From assembly GCF_014268505.2 (NCBI RefSeq), contig NZ_JABWQP020000001.1, positions 992,001 to 1,056,000 on the forward strand: a stretch of 64,000 nucleotides of DNA, in the 5' to 3' direction. Positions 1-7,381 of the stretch are shown one piece after another (positions within the stretch are counted from its first letter, which is position 1; each line of letters begins with the position of its first letter). The notes under the pieces were generated by a model. The model worked only from the letters and a program-made list of their open reading frames with translations. It did no database searches and had not been told where the DNA came from. Position numbers and translations under genes: made by a program. Source of the DNA: Pseudomonas khorasanensis. GTDB taxonomy: Bacteria; Pseudomonadota; Gammaproteobacteria; Pseudomonadales; Pseudomonadaceae.

Positions 1-1049
1 CAGTCGGTGGTTAATCCGCAACCGCAACTTGTGCCGGGGTGCAGCGTGGCCAGATCGCTCATGACCACAGCATGGGCGGGGCTGGAGGAGATATAAGGCG
101 AGACGAACCCGAGCAGGCCCTGTTGGCCATAGGGCAGCAGGGAAAAATCCATCGGGTCGCGGATCAGCACCCGTGAGTACACCGGCACGTGGAAATGGTG
201 GCGAGCGCACTCGATGTAAGGCACGGCATGCTCGACCGCGCCGTAACCGTCGCGGCAGCGGGCGGGTTCGATGCCCAGTTGCCGATGGATATGGGCGTAT
301 AGCTGTTCTTTGGGAATTTCCTGCGCGGCCTGTGTTTTCCAGCCTCCGCCGAAAAACGCCAATGAACCCGCCGGCAATTGCAAATCCTGTTCACCGGTGT
401 GCTGCATGCGTTGCAGGGTCTGCCAGAGAAATGCCGGGAAGCCGAAAATCCTCACCGGCAGGCCTTCTTCAGCGAACGACTGCAACGCGGCGATGACGCC
501 GAATACATCGAATTGATGGCCGTTACCGGTATTGCGCAAGGCGTAAACCAGGCGATTGACGGGGGCAAACTGGCAGAGAAACTGGTCGGTGAACGAGGTG
601 CCGAGCGTAACGCGCCCCTCGGGCTCATAGCTGAGCAGCAGGTAGTTGCAGGGCGTCTCGGGAGTGTCCCAGCCGTAATGGCGGAAGATCTGCGCGACCA
701 TGAATTGCGCCCGCGCCAGGCTGCGTTCGTCATAACGCATCCGGCTTTTCTGCCCGCTGGTGCCAGACGATGTCAGCTCCAGGGCGTCTGCGCCAGTGCT
801 GCTGAGCAGCAGCTGCTGCTTGAAGAAACTGGCGAAGATCGGCGGCAGACTCGACCAGTCCTCCAGGCCGTCAAGGTCCTGAGGTTTGAGTCCATGAGCA
901 TTCAGCCAATGTGCGTAACCGGGCGTGTGATTGCAGTGAAACCGGCTGATTTCAGCCATCGCCTGATCAAAAAGACCGGCCGCAGCGGAATCCCTGCAAT
1001 AGGGTTCCGTCAACGCGCAGAGCGCGTCGGCAAAAGGGAGATGATTCAT
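1..1049 (-). CDS. LuxE-type acyl-protein synthetase, partial (C-terminus outside window)
   Basis: About 349 residues are readable from an ATG at 1049 to the left edge with no stop, so the 3' end is missing. The translation starts MNHLPFADALCALTEPY. It contains the Ser/Thr/Gly-rich adenylate-forming loop TSSGTSGQKSRM and a later GYGAVEHAVPYIEC segment, the pattern of the LuxE/PaaK branch of acyl-adenylating enzymes. Family members activate a fatty or aryl acid with ATP and pass the acyl group to a protein cysteine. LuxE partners are usually a LuxC reductase; any such gene would lie to the left of the window. The start is 10 bases past the stop of the upstream efflux gene (1059), so the two are probably co-transcribed. 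The substrate cannot be inferred. Confidence 0.75.
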   Translation of the reverse strand, partial: MNHLPFADALCALTEPYCRDSAAAGLFDQAMAEISRFHCNHTPGYAHWLNAHGLKPQDLDGLEDWSSLPPIFASFFKQQLLLSSTGADALELTSSGTSGQKSRMRYDERSLARAQFMVAQIFRHYGWDTPETPCNYLLLSYEPEGRVTLGTSFTDQFLCQFAPVNRLVYALRNTGNGHQFDVFGVIAALQSFAEEGLPVRIFGFPAFLWQTLQRMQHTGEQDLQLPAGSLAFFGGGWKTQAAQEIPKEQLYAHIHRQLGIEPARCRDGYGAVEHAVPYIECARHHFHVPVYSRVLIRDPMDFSLLPYGQQGLLGFVSPYISSSPAHAVVMSDLATLHPGTSCGCGLTTD

Positions 1050-1058
1050 TGATGTTCC

Positions 1059-2306
1059 TTATTGAGGCGAGGCCACGTCAGGTGTGGTGGTTTGCAAGAG
1101 CCGGTACATCAAAGGCAGGCACATCAGCCCGCCGAGTGCCGCCCAGAGGGAAAAGTATTCAAGACGGGTGCCGCCACCGATGGCTGCGATCAGCGAACCG
1201 CCGAGGCCCATGACCGCAATCGAGATCATGCCGGTCAGCGCCGAGACCAGGCCTTTGCTGTCCTCCGTGGAAAACAGCGCCAGGCGATACACTGCCGCGT
1301 TGCTCATGCCCAGCCCGACGGCGTACACCGACAGGCTCGCCACCACCGGAGCGAGTCCCGCACCGAGCACTGCGCACGCCGCCAACAGCAGCAGACCCAG
1401 GCAGAACGGCCAGAGCGCCAGTTGAACCAATTGCGGCAACGAATGGGTCTGCAGTAACCGGTCGAGCATCAGATTGCCGGCGATGACAGCCGAGAACACC
1501 GGGATCTGCCACAGGCCATATTCCAGCGGCGTCAGCTCCAGAACCCGGACCAGCAGCAGCGGCGCCAGACCGATCCAGGCGATCAGCGGCAGGCTCATCA
1601 GGCCCAATGCCAGACTGGCACAGAGGAAACGCGGATTACCCAACAGCGCGCCATAGCGCTGAAAAGTGAAGCGCCAGGAGAAGGGCACCCGCGCGTTTCG
1701 ATGACCGTCGCGGCGCTCCACACCCACGGTTTCCGGCATCCATAGAAACAGGCCGACCCAGACCAGCCCGGCAGCGCAGCCGAGCGCCAGAAAGATCTGT
1801 CGCCAGCTCAGCCATTCCAGCAGCAGAATGCCAAGCAGCGGCCCGAGAAGCGGCGACAACAAGGCAACATTACCCAGCAGCGCCATCAGCCTGACGGCGT
1901 CGGCTTCGCAGAACACCTCCTGCAATGCCGGGTAGCTGACCGCGACGACAAACCCCAGGCCCATGCCTTGCAGCAGGCGTAGCAGGTTGAAAGCTTCAAT
2001 GCTGTCGGTAAAAAACGCCGCCATGCAGGACACGCCAAACAAGGCGCTGCCAACCAGTAACAGCGGCCGACGCCCGTATTGATCGGACAACGGCCCGAGC
2101 AACCATTGCAGGCAGACGCCACCCAACAGATAAAGATTGAACGCATTGGGAACATGCCGCACGTCTGCCCGGAGTTCGGTCGTGACATCCAGCATTGCCG
2201 GCATGATCACGTCGCTGGCCATGTAGGTGAGGAGTTCGAAAGCGGTGAGCGCCAGGCAAAAGCCTGCTACCTGTCGGCGGTCGATGTTTATGAGTGTTCT
2301 CTGCAC
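1059..2306 (-). CDS. MdfA-like MFS multidrug efflux transporter
   Basis: A 415-residue, 12-helix major facilitator. The N-terminus aligns by eye with E. coli MdfA: FELLTYMASDVI carries Glu24 and Asp32, matching MdfA Glu26 and Asp34 in helix 1, which are central to drug/proton exchange. The loop 2-3 motif GPLSDQYGRRP and motif C-like LLSPLLGPLLG are present. The start is GTG at 2306 with AGGG about nine bases upstream; no ATG is available nearby. It lies upstream of, and is probably co-transcribed with, the LuxE-type gene, so it may export a product of that partly visible cluster. Drug specificity is unknown. Confidence 0.85.
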   Translation of the reverse strand: MQRTLINIDRRQVAGFCLALTAFELLTYMASDVIMPAMLDVTTELRADVRHVPNAFNLYLLGGVCLQWLLGPLSDQYGRRPLLLVGSALFGVSCMAAFFTDSIEAFNLLRLLQGMGLGFVVAVSYPALQEVFCEADAVRLMALLGNVALLSPLLGPLLGILLLEWLSWRQIFLALGCAAGLVWVGLFLWMPETVGVERRDGHRNARVPFSWRFTFQRYGALLGNPRFLCASLALGLMSLPLIAWIGLAPLLLVRVLELTPLEYGLWQIPVFSAVIAGNLMLDRLLQTHSLPQLVQLALWPFCLGLLLLAACAVLGAGLAPVVASLSVYAVGLGMSNAAVYRLALFSTEDSKGLVSALTGMISIAVMGLGGSLIAAIGGGTRLEYFSLWAALGGLMCLPLMYRLLQTTTPDVASPQ

Positions 2307-2661
2307 AAAATCCCTGTTTATCGGCTGTAGGAGGTGCGCGGAGCCTAGGCGTATAAACGCGGCGGACTTATCCGTTTGATGCGTCAGCAGATTTCAAGAA
2401 CTTTCGAGATGTTTAAAGAATGAGCGGAGCGCTAAACGTGTTTACCTGGCCGCGAATGCGCAAGAATCAAAAATGCCTGCGATAGCGCGGGCATTGTTTG
2501 CAGTGGGCAGGCTGCGCCAGATGCTTGGCCACCTTGGAGCCAAAACGCTCCAGCGCCTGTAAGATGAGACCCTGTTCGCAGCGGCGCATCGCGACAACCG
2601 GTAAGCGTATGGCATGCAAGCGGATACGCACGGATACATTTCAACGTTTCAGGAAACCGCA
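2307..2661. other. intergenic region without a convincing gene
   Basis: A 355-base gap between the efflux gene (minus) and the small membrane protein gene (plus). Both upstream promoters should lie here. Two short minus-strand reading frames (2432-2662 and 2442-2639) overlap each other, have no good ribosome-binding site and look like chance frames. I see no strong hairpin or repeat. Confidence 0.5.
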
Positions 2662-2850
2662 ATGACCCAGAAGCAACGCTTGATTTATTCGATTCTGATC
2701 GCCCTGTCCGTACTGGCGATCATGCTTGGTCTGTCCTGGCTGCAAAACGCCGGCATGATCACCGAGAAGACGTTCCAGTACGTCGCCATCGGTGTGGCAG
2801 TGGTTGTGGTAGTCATCAACGGCGTGATGCGCCGCAAGGTCAAGACCTGA
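2662..2850 (+). CDS. small two-helix membrane protein, unknown function
   Basis: A 62-residue product starting MTQKQRLIYS. The ATG at 2662 is preceded by AGGAA (2651-2655), which favours it over an in-frame start further upstream. Two hydrophobic stretches (about residues 8-26 and 38-54) predict two membrane helices, ending in a basic tail (MRRKVKT). Small inner-membrane proteins of this size are common in pseudomonads. I do not recognise a named family, and the neighbours give no clue to its role. Confidence 0.65.
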   Translation: MTQKQRLIYSILIALSVLAIMLGLSWLQNAGMITEKTFQYVAIGVAVVVVVINGVMRRKVKT

Positions 2851-2868
2851 CGGCGGCTGCGACAGGCC

Positions 2869-3246
2869 TCATTCGTTATTGAGGACGGCGGCAGCCTGTG
2901 GGTGCAGGCTGTAACTCTTGTCGGCGTTGAAGGTGATCACGCCTTCGGCGCACAAGCGTTTAAGCACTTCACGGACGCTGAGAAAGGATAACGGCACATC
3001 CAGGTCGAGCAACTGGCTATGGACACCGCGCACGCCCAGTCGACGATTGCTCTGTGCCGCCACCAGCAGGGCGTCGATGACTTTCAGGCGAATCAGGCTG
3101 GTGCGCAGGCCGAAACTCTTGAGTAGAACCCGAATACGCTCGTTTCCGGGGCGTTCGCCGCGCGGTGTGAAGTCACCTGTGTGCGTGTTCATGGAAGCGC
3201 CGTGTTTCGCCTGGCTACCGTCCGTTGGTAGTTGCGGGTTGTACAT
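2869..3246 (-). CDS. Fur-like winged-helix regulator (PA2384 type)
   Basis: A 125-residue protein. The start chosen is ATG at 3246 (MYNPQLPT), because AAGGAG sits eight bases upstream; the longer frame from 3303 has no such signal. The segment from about residue 35 (RIRVLLKSFGLRTSLIRLKV) to the end resembles the N-terminal winged helix of Fur family regulators, with a RGVHSQLLDLDVPLSFLSVR recognition region. It lacks the His/Cys-rich C-terminal metal-binding and dimer domain. In P. aeruginosa a gene of this type (PA2384) is next to pvdQ, as here, divergently arranged. A role in the iron-starvation response is inferred from family and position only. Confidence 0.7.
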   Translation of the reverse strand: MYNPQLPTDGSQAKHGASMNTHTGDFTPRGERPGNERIRVLLKSFGLRTSLIRLKVIDALLVAAQSNRRLGVRGVHSQLLDLDVPLSFLSVREVLKRLCAEGVITFNADKSYSLHPQAAAVLNNE

Positions 3247-3404
3247 GCGATTACTCCTTTTCAGAGCCAGATCGGGGTGGGTTTTGCTGCACTCTCTAAA
3301 CAAGACGTTTCAGCTCAACAAATCATGAAAGAAAAGATGTAGAAATTTCGTCGCCAATTCGTCGCGCCCATGTGATGACGGCTGTGGCTCGCTGCCTGGC
3401 GCGC

Positions 3405-3428
3405 TAATTTTTTTTGCTTCTGCTTCGT
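3405..3428 (+). promoter_or_regulatory. iron-starvation (PvdS-type) promoter candidate upstream of pvdQ
   Basis: TAATT at 3405-3409 and CGT at 3426-3428 are separated by exactly 16 bases. The PvdS-type sigma factor consensus is TAAAT-N16/17-CGT, so only one base differs. The distance to the pvdQ GTG at 3491 leaves a leader of roughly 55 bases. This fits expression of pvdQ under iron limitation by the pyoverdine extracytoplasmic-function sigma factor, which is not in this window. Confidence 0.55.
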
Positions 3429-3490
3429 TTCCTCGACAGGCTCATTGCGCGTGGACGCATGGGTAATCGACCTTTGGATCAGGAGCGAGC

Positions 3491-5836
3491 GTGATTATTT
3501 CCAGGCAACTCACCGGACTGGCCCTTGCCGGTACCTTATTCGGACTGAGCCTGTCGGCCCATGCACTAAGTCCGACTGCGGACACCCGCGCTGACATTCG
3601 CCGCACCAGTTTTGGCGTGCCGCACATTCGTGCAGAAAACGAGCGAGGCCTGGGTTTCGGCATTGGTTACGCCTACGCCCAGGACAATCTGTGTCTGCTG
3701 GCCAACGAGATCGTGACCGTCAGCGGGGAGCGCTCACGTTATTTCGGTCCAGAAGCATTGACTGTCGAACAGCGGGAAAACCGTGTCAGCGACGTCTTCT
3801 TTACCTGGCTTAACACCCCGGCGGCAGTCAGCACCTTCTGGCAGGCGCAGCCGGCTCCAGTGCGCGATCTGGTCGAGGGTTATGCCGCCGGTTACAACCG
3901 CTACCTGGCCGAACGCCGTCAACAAGGCCTGCCCCAGCAATGCCAGGGCGAATGGGTGCGCGATATCCGCGCCGAGGATCTGGTCAAGCTGACGCGGCGC
4001 CTGCTGGCTGAAGGCGGCGTGGGTCAGTTCGCCGAAGCCCTTGCTGGCGCAACACCTCCTCAAGCCACGGCGCAGGTTGAGCACAATGTGCGGGCTTACC
4101 AGTTGGCCGAAGCACGTCAACAGCGTTTCGCTCTGGATCGCGGCAGTAATGCCGTGGCGGTCGGTAGCGAGCGCTCGTTCAACGGCCGAGGCATGTTGCT
4201 GGCCAATCCGCATTTTCCCTGGGTCGGCGGCATGCGTTTCTACCAGATGCACCTGACCATCCCCGGCAAGCTCGATGTCATGGGCGCCGCGTTGCCGGGC
4301 TTGCCGATGATCAACATCGGTTTCAACCAGCATCTGGCGTGGACCCATACGGTCGACTCGTCGAAACACTTCACGCTGTACCGCCTGCAACTCGATCCGA
4401 AGGATCCGACCCGTTACCTGCTCGACGGCAAGTCACTGCCCATGAACAAGCAGACGGTCACCGTGCAGGTCAAACAGGCTGACGGCCAGGTCGCAGCGGT
4501 GTCGCGAGACATCTATAGCTCGCAGTTCGGGCCGATCGTGCAATGGCCGGGCAAGCTCGACTGGGACACGCAATACGCGTACAGCTTGCGCGACGCCAAC
4601 CTAGACAACGATCGCGTGCTCAATCAGTGGTATGCGATGAACCGGGCCAGCAGTCTCAAGGATCTGCAAGATGCGGTGCACAAGATTCAGGGTATTCCGT
4701 GGGTCAACACGCTTGCGGTGGATGACAAAGGCCAGACGCTGTACATGAACCTGTCAGTGGTGCCGAACGTAAGCGCGGCGAAACTGGCCAAATGCAGCGA
4801 TCCACGGCTCGGCCTGCGGATGATTGTGCTCGACGGTTCCAGCAGCGACTGTGCCTGGGATATCGATCCGCAAGCGGCACAGAAGGGCATTTTTGCTTCC
4901 AGCCAGTTACCGCAATTGCTGCGCAAGGACTTCGTTCAGCACTCCAACGATTCCGCGTGGCTGGCCAACCCGGCGCAACCGCTCACCGGTTATTCACCGC
5001 TAATCAGTCAGGATGGCCAGCCGCTGGGCTTGCGTTCGCGATTCGCGCTGGATCGTCTGGGTGACCTGGCCAAAAAAGGGCCGCTGGCGGTTAAGGATCT
5101 GCAGCACATGGTCATGGACGATCAGGTCTATCTGGCGACTCAGGTCATGCCCGATCTGCTGAAATTCTGTGCCTCCGGCCTGGGTGGAGATGCGGCGACA
5201 ATTGAACCTGTCTGCGCGAGCCTCAAGGATTGGGATGGCCGCGCCAATCTGGATTCCGGAATCGGTCTGGTGCACTTCCAGAACATCATGCAAGCACTGC
5301 TCGAATCACCGGACATCTGGCGTGTCGCGTTCAACCCGGCCGACGCGCAAAACACCCCGCGTGGCCTGGCGGTCGAGCAGCCAGCTGTTGCCAGGGCGCT
5401 GCGTGAAGCCATGCTCGCCTCGGTCGAACTGACCGGCAAAATGGGCCTGAAGCCGGGCATGCGCTGGGGTGATATCCAGGTGGTCAGCAGTGGCGGGCAG
5501 CAAACGCCGATTCACGGCGGGCCGGGCACGCTGGGCATTTACAACGCGATGCAAAGCGTGCCCCGGGATGACGGAAAACTTGAGGTGGTCAGTGGCACCA
5601 GCTATTTGCAAGTGGTGAGCTTTGACGACAAAGGGCCGCACGCTCAGGGGTTGCTGGCGTTTTCATTATCCAGCGATCCGGCTTCGAAATATTCGCGCGA
5701 TCAGACCGAGGCGTTTTCCAAAAAACGGTGGAGCGTGTTGCCGTTCACCGAACAACAGATCCAGGCGGATCCGCACTATCAGGTGCAGAGCATCCGGCAG
5801 GCGCAGGATCAGACAGGGAAGGTGGCAGCGCACTAA
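3491..5836 (+). CDS. pvdQ: PvdQ-type N-terminal-nucleophile acylase
   Basis: A 781-residue precursor of the penicillin/AHL acylase family. It starts at GTG 3491 with AGGAG ten bases upstream, followed by a Sec signal peptide ending near SAHA-LSP. Self-cleavage is expected before Ser219, in DRGSNAVAVG, which would become the N-terminal nucleophile of the beta chain; the alpha chain carries RTSFGVPHIRAENERGLGFG. In pseudomonads PvdQ is periplasmic. It removes the myristoyl or myristoleoyl chain from the pyoverdine precursor and can also cut long-chain acyl-homoserine lactones. The position beside a Fur-like gene and a PvdS-type promoter supports pvdQ over a general AHL acylase. None of the pyoverdine synthetase genes is in the window. 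Confidence 0.9.
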   Translation: MIISRQLTGLALAGTLFGLSLSAHALSPTADTRADIRRTSFGVPHIRAENERGLGFGIGYAYAQDNLCLLANEIVTVSGERSRYFGPEALTVEQRENRVSDVFFTWLNTPAAVSTFWQAQPAPVRDLVEGYAAGYNRYLAERRQQGLPQQCQGEWVRDIRAEDLVKLTRRLLAEGGVGQFAEALAGATPPQATAQVEHNVRAYQLAEARQQRFALDRGSNAVAVGSERSFNGRGMLLANPHFPWVGGMRFYQMHLTIPGKLDVMGAALPGLPMINIGFNQHLAWTHTVDSSKHFTLYRLQLDPKDPTRYLLDGKSLPMNKQTVTVQVKQADGQVAAVSRDIYSSQFGPIVQWPGKLDWDTQYAYSLRDANLDNDRVLNQWYAMNRASSLKDLQDAVHKIQGIPWVNTLAVDDKGQTLYMNLSVVPNVSAAKLAKCSDPRLGLRMIVLDGSSSDCAWDIDPQAAQKGIFASSQLPQLLRKDFVQHSNDSAWLANPAQPLTGYSPLISQDGQPLGLRSRFALDRLGDLAKKGPLAVKDLQHMVMDDQVYLATQVMPDLLKFCASGLGGDAATIEPVCASLKDWDGRANLDSGIGLVHFQNIMQALLESPDIWRVAFNPADAQNTPRGLAVEQPAVARALREAMLASVELTGKMGLKPGMRWGDIQVVSSGGQQTPIHGGPGTLGIYNAMQSVPRDDGKLEVVSGTSYLQVVSFDDKGPHAQGLLAFSLSSDPASKYSRDQTEAFSKKRWSVLPFTEQQIQADPHYQVQSIRQAQDQTGKVAAH

Positions 5837-5851
5837 TACCGCCGCGAGCAG

Positions 5852-5888
5852 AAAAAAGAAGGCCGCCTCCCACAAGGGACGCGGCCTT
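5852..5888 (-). terminator. rho-independent terminator of the fecR-type gene
   Basis: Stem AAGGCCGC (5859-5866) pairs with GCGGCCTT (5881-5888). On the minus strand it is followed by a run of six T (5852-5857). The stem touches the fecR-type stop codon and may also stop pvdQ transcripts from the other side. Confidence 0.8.
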
Positions 5889-6889
5889 CAGCTTTTCGGC
5901 GGGCGTTGCGGCATCGAGTTGATCACCGGGTTGCCTTCTTTGTTGCGGGTCAGGTAGACCGGCAACACTTTCGGCAGGCTGCCGGCGAAATTGTTCAGTT
6001 CCTTGATGTTATAGATACCGCCCACGCGTATCGCACCGGTGCTGGTGTCGGCCAGCATCAAGGGGTTGCTCAGGTAGCGATTGATCAGCGGCAGGGCTTC
6101 GTGAAGCGCGAGGTTGTCGAGCACCAGTTTGCCGCTGCGCCAAGCCAGCGAACTATCGCCGGGGTAGGTTTGACTGATTTGCGGCAGGTAATCGCCGTGC
6201 CGGTAACGCGCCTGCATCGAGGGCCCGAGACGCAAGCCTTCACCCGGTAAATCGCGATTGCTGCTGACCAGCACCGAACCCTCGACCAGGTTGAGCCGCA
6301 CTTGGTCTTCATACAACCAGACATTGAAACGGGTGCCAGTCACCCGAATCCTGCCTTCGCCGGCGCGAACCACGAAGGGGTGTGACGTGTCGTGGCTGAT
6401 TGTGAAGAACGCCTCTCCCTTGTTCAGGGTAACGCGACGCTCATGCTTGAAGTTACTGAAGGTCAGGTCGGTATTGAGGTTGAGTTCGAGCTGGCTGCCG
6501 TCGCTCAAGGTGACCTGCCGCACACTGTCAGTGGCGGCGTAATGCTGATAACTGTTGGGCAACCAGCCCAGGCTCCAGCCGCTGTAAGCGGCCAAAGGCA
6601 AGGCGAGGGCGCAGGCTGCAGCGATCGCCGCAAACTTGCCCCACGGACGCGAAGGTTTGCGCTGTGCGGCCAAGGCTTCGGGCTCGGTTCGAGGCAAATC
6701 CCCGGCTACTTCCCAGATTTCCTGCATAGCTTCGTATTCCAAAGCGTGCAGGGGATGCGCATCGTGCCATGCCCGGAATGCGCGACGCTCCTCGTCCGTG
6801 CAGTCAGCGGCGTGCAGACGCATGCACCAGTGCGCGGCGGCATCGGTGATCACGTCGTATTCGGCTTCCGAGAGAGTGTCTTGGGTCAT
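5888..6889 (-). CDS. FecR-family transmembrane anti-sigma factor, no partner sigma gene adjacent
   Basis: A 333-residue protein in the FecR layout. It has an N-terminal cytoplasmic anti-sigma segment (AAHWCMRLHAAD, about 18-29; AFRAWHDAHPLHALEYEAMQ), one membrane helix (about 88-110), and a periplasmic FecR domain with TLSDGSQLELNLNTDL. A C-terminal STN-like stretch (IRVGGIYNIKELNNFAGSL) is expected to contact a TonB receptor. The start at 6889 has AGGATGAG upstream. These genes normally follow a sigma-factor gene and precede a receptor gene; here neither is present on either side. The neighbour is pvdQ, so an FpvR-like role over the pyoverdine sigma factors is possible but unproven. Confidence 0.85.
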   Translation of the reverse strand: MTQDTLSEAEYDVITDAAAHWCMRLHAADCTDEERRAFRAWHDAHPLHALEYEAMQEIWEVAGDLPRTEPEALAAQRKPSRPWGKFAAIAAACALALPLAAYSGWSLGWLPNSYQHYAATDSVRQVTLSDGSQLELNLNTDLTFSNFKHERRVTLNKGEAFFTISHDTSHPFVVRAGEGRIRVTGTRFNVWLYEDQVRLNLVEGSVLVSSNRDLPGEGLRLGPSMQARYRHGDYLPQISQTYPGDSSLAWRSGKLVLDNLALHEALPLINRYLSNPLMLADTSTGAIRVGGIYNIKELNNFAGSLPKVLPVYLTRNKEGNPVINSMPQRPPKS

Positions 6890-7041
6890 TGACTCATCCT
6901 GATTTCGCCCATTCTAACCTTGACGGCAGCTCGCCGAGAACATCAGTCATGGCATTTGCCCATCAACGTGGAACTTATTTTTTCCTGTGGCGCCCAAAAA
7001 ACAGGAAGCAAATGCCTACTATCCATAAATGGAGTGAAAAA

Positions 7042-7311
7042 ATGATCAAACAGACTTTCGCAGCCCTGATTGCCACGGCCGGCTTGCTCAGCGCGGGCGC
7101 CGCTCTGGCGGACAAGCCAGGCGCAGGCTGGATCACCATCGAAAAAGCCATCGAAGTCGCCAAGACCAAGGCCGGCTATGTCGAGGTCTATGAGATTGGC
7201 GCCGACAATGACGGTTACTGGGAAGGCGAAGGGCGCAAGGCGGATGGCACTGTCTATGAGTTCCGCATCGACGGCGCCTCGGGCAATGTGCTGCGAGATC
7301 AGAAGGATTGA
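7042..7311 (+). CDS. PepSY-domain periplasmic protein
   Basis: An 89-residue protein beginning MIKQTFAALIATAG with a signal peptide ending near ALADKP. The mature part is a single PepSY module (ITIEKAIEVAKTKAGYVEVY through YEFRIDGASGNVL). PepSY domains are thought to bind or restrain peptides or proteases in the periplasm, often with metal- or stress-linked two-component systems, but no such system lies next to it. The ATG at 7042 is set by GGAG at 7031-7034. A strong terminator follows, so it is monocistronic. Confidence 0.85.
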   Translation: MIKQTFAALIATAGLLSAGAALADKPGAGWITIEKAIEVAKTKAGYVEVYEIGADNDGYWEGEGRKADGTVYEFRIDGASGNVLRDQKD

Positions 7312-7336
7312 ACATTCCTTGATGTGTTAAAAAAAG

Positions 7337-7363
7337 CGCTGGCGTAAAGCCAGCGTTTTTTTT
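7337..7363 (+). terminator. rho-independent terminator after the PepSY gene
   Basis: CGCTGGC (7337-7343) and GCCAGCG (7349-7355) form a seven-base stem with loop GTAAA, followed by eight T (7356-7363). The A-run on the left side would also let it work for the large minus-strand gene only weakly, since that gene ends further right (7382). Confidence 0.9.
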
Positions 7364-7381
7364 CGGCTGTCGCGGCCCAGG

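Noticed and set aside
378..1052. Long plus-strand frame opposite the LuxE-type gene
   Set aside because: It is antisense to a clear coding sequence, lacks family motifs, and has the composition expected of a shadow frame in high-GC DNA.
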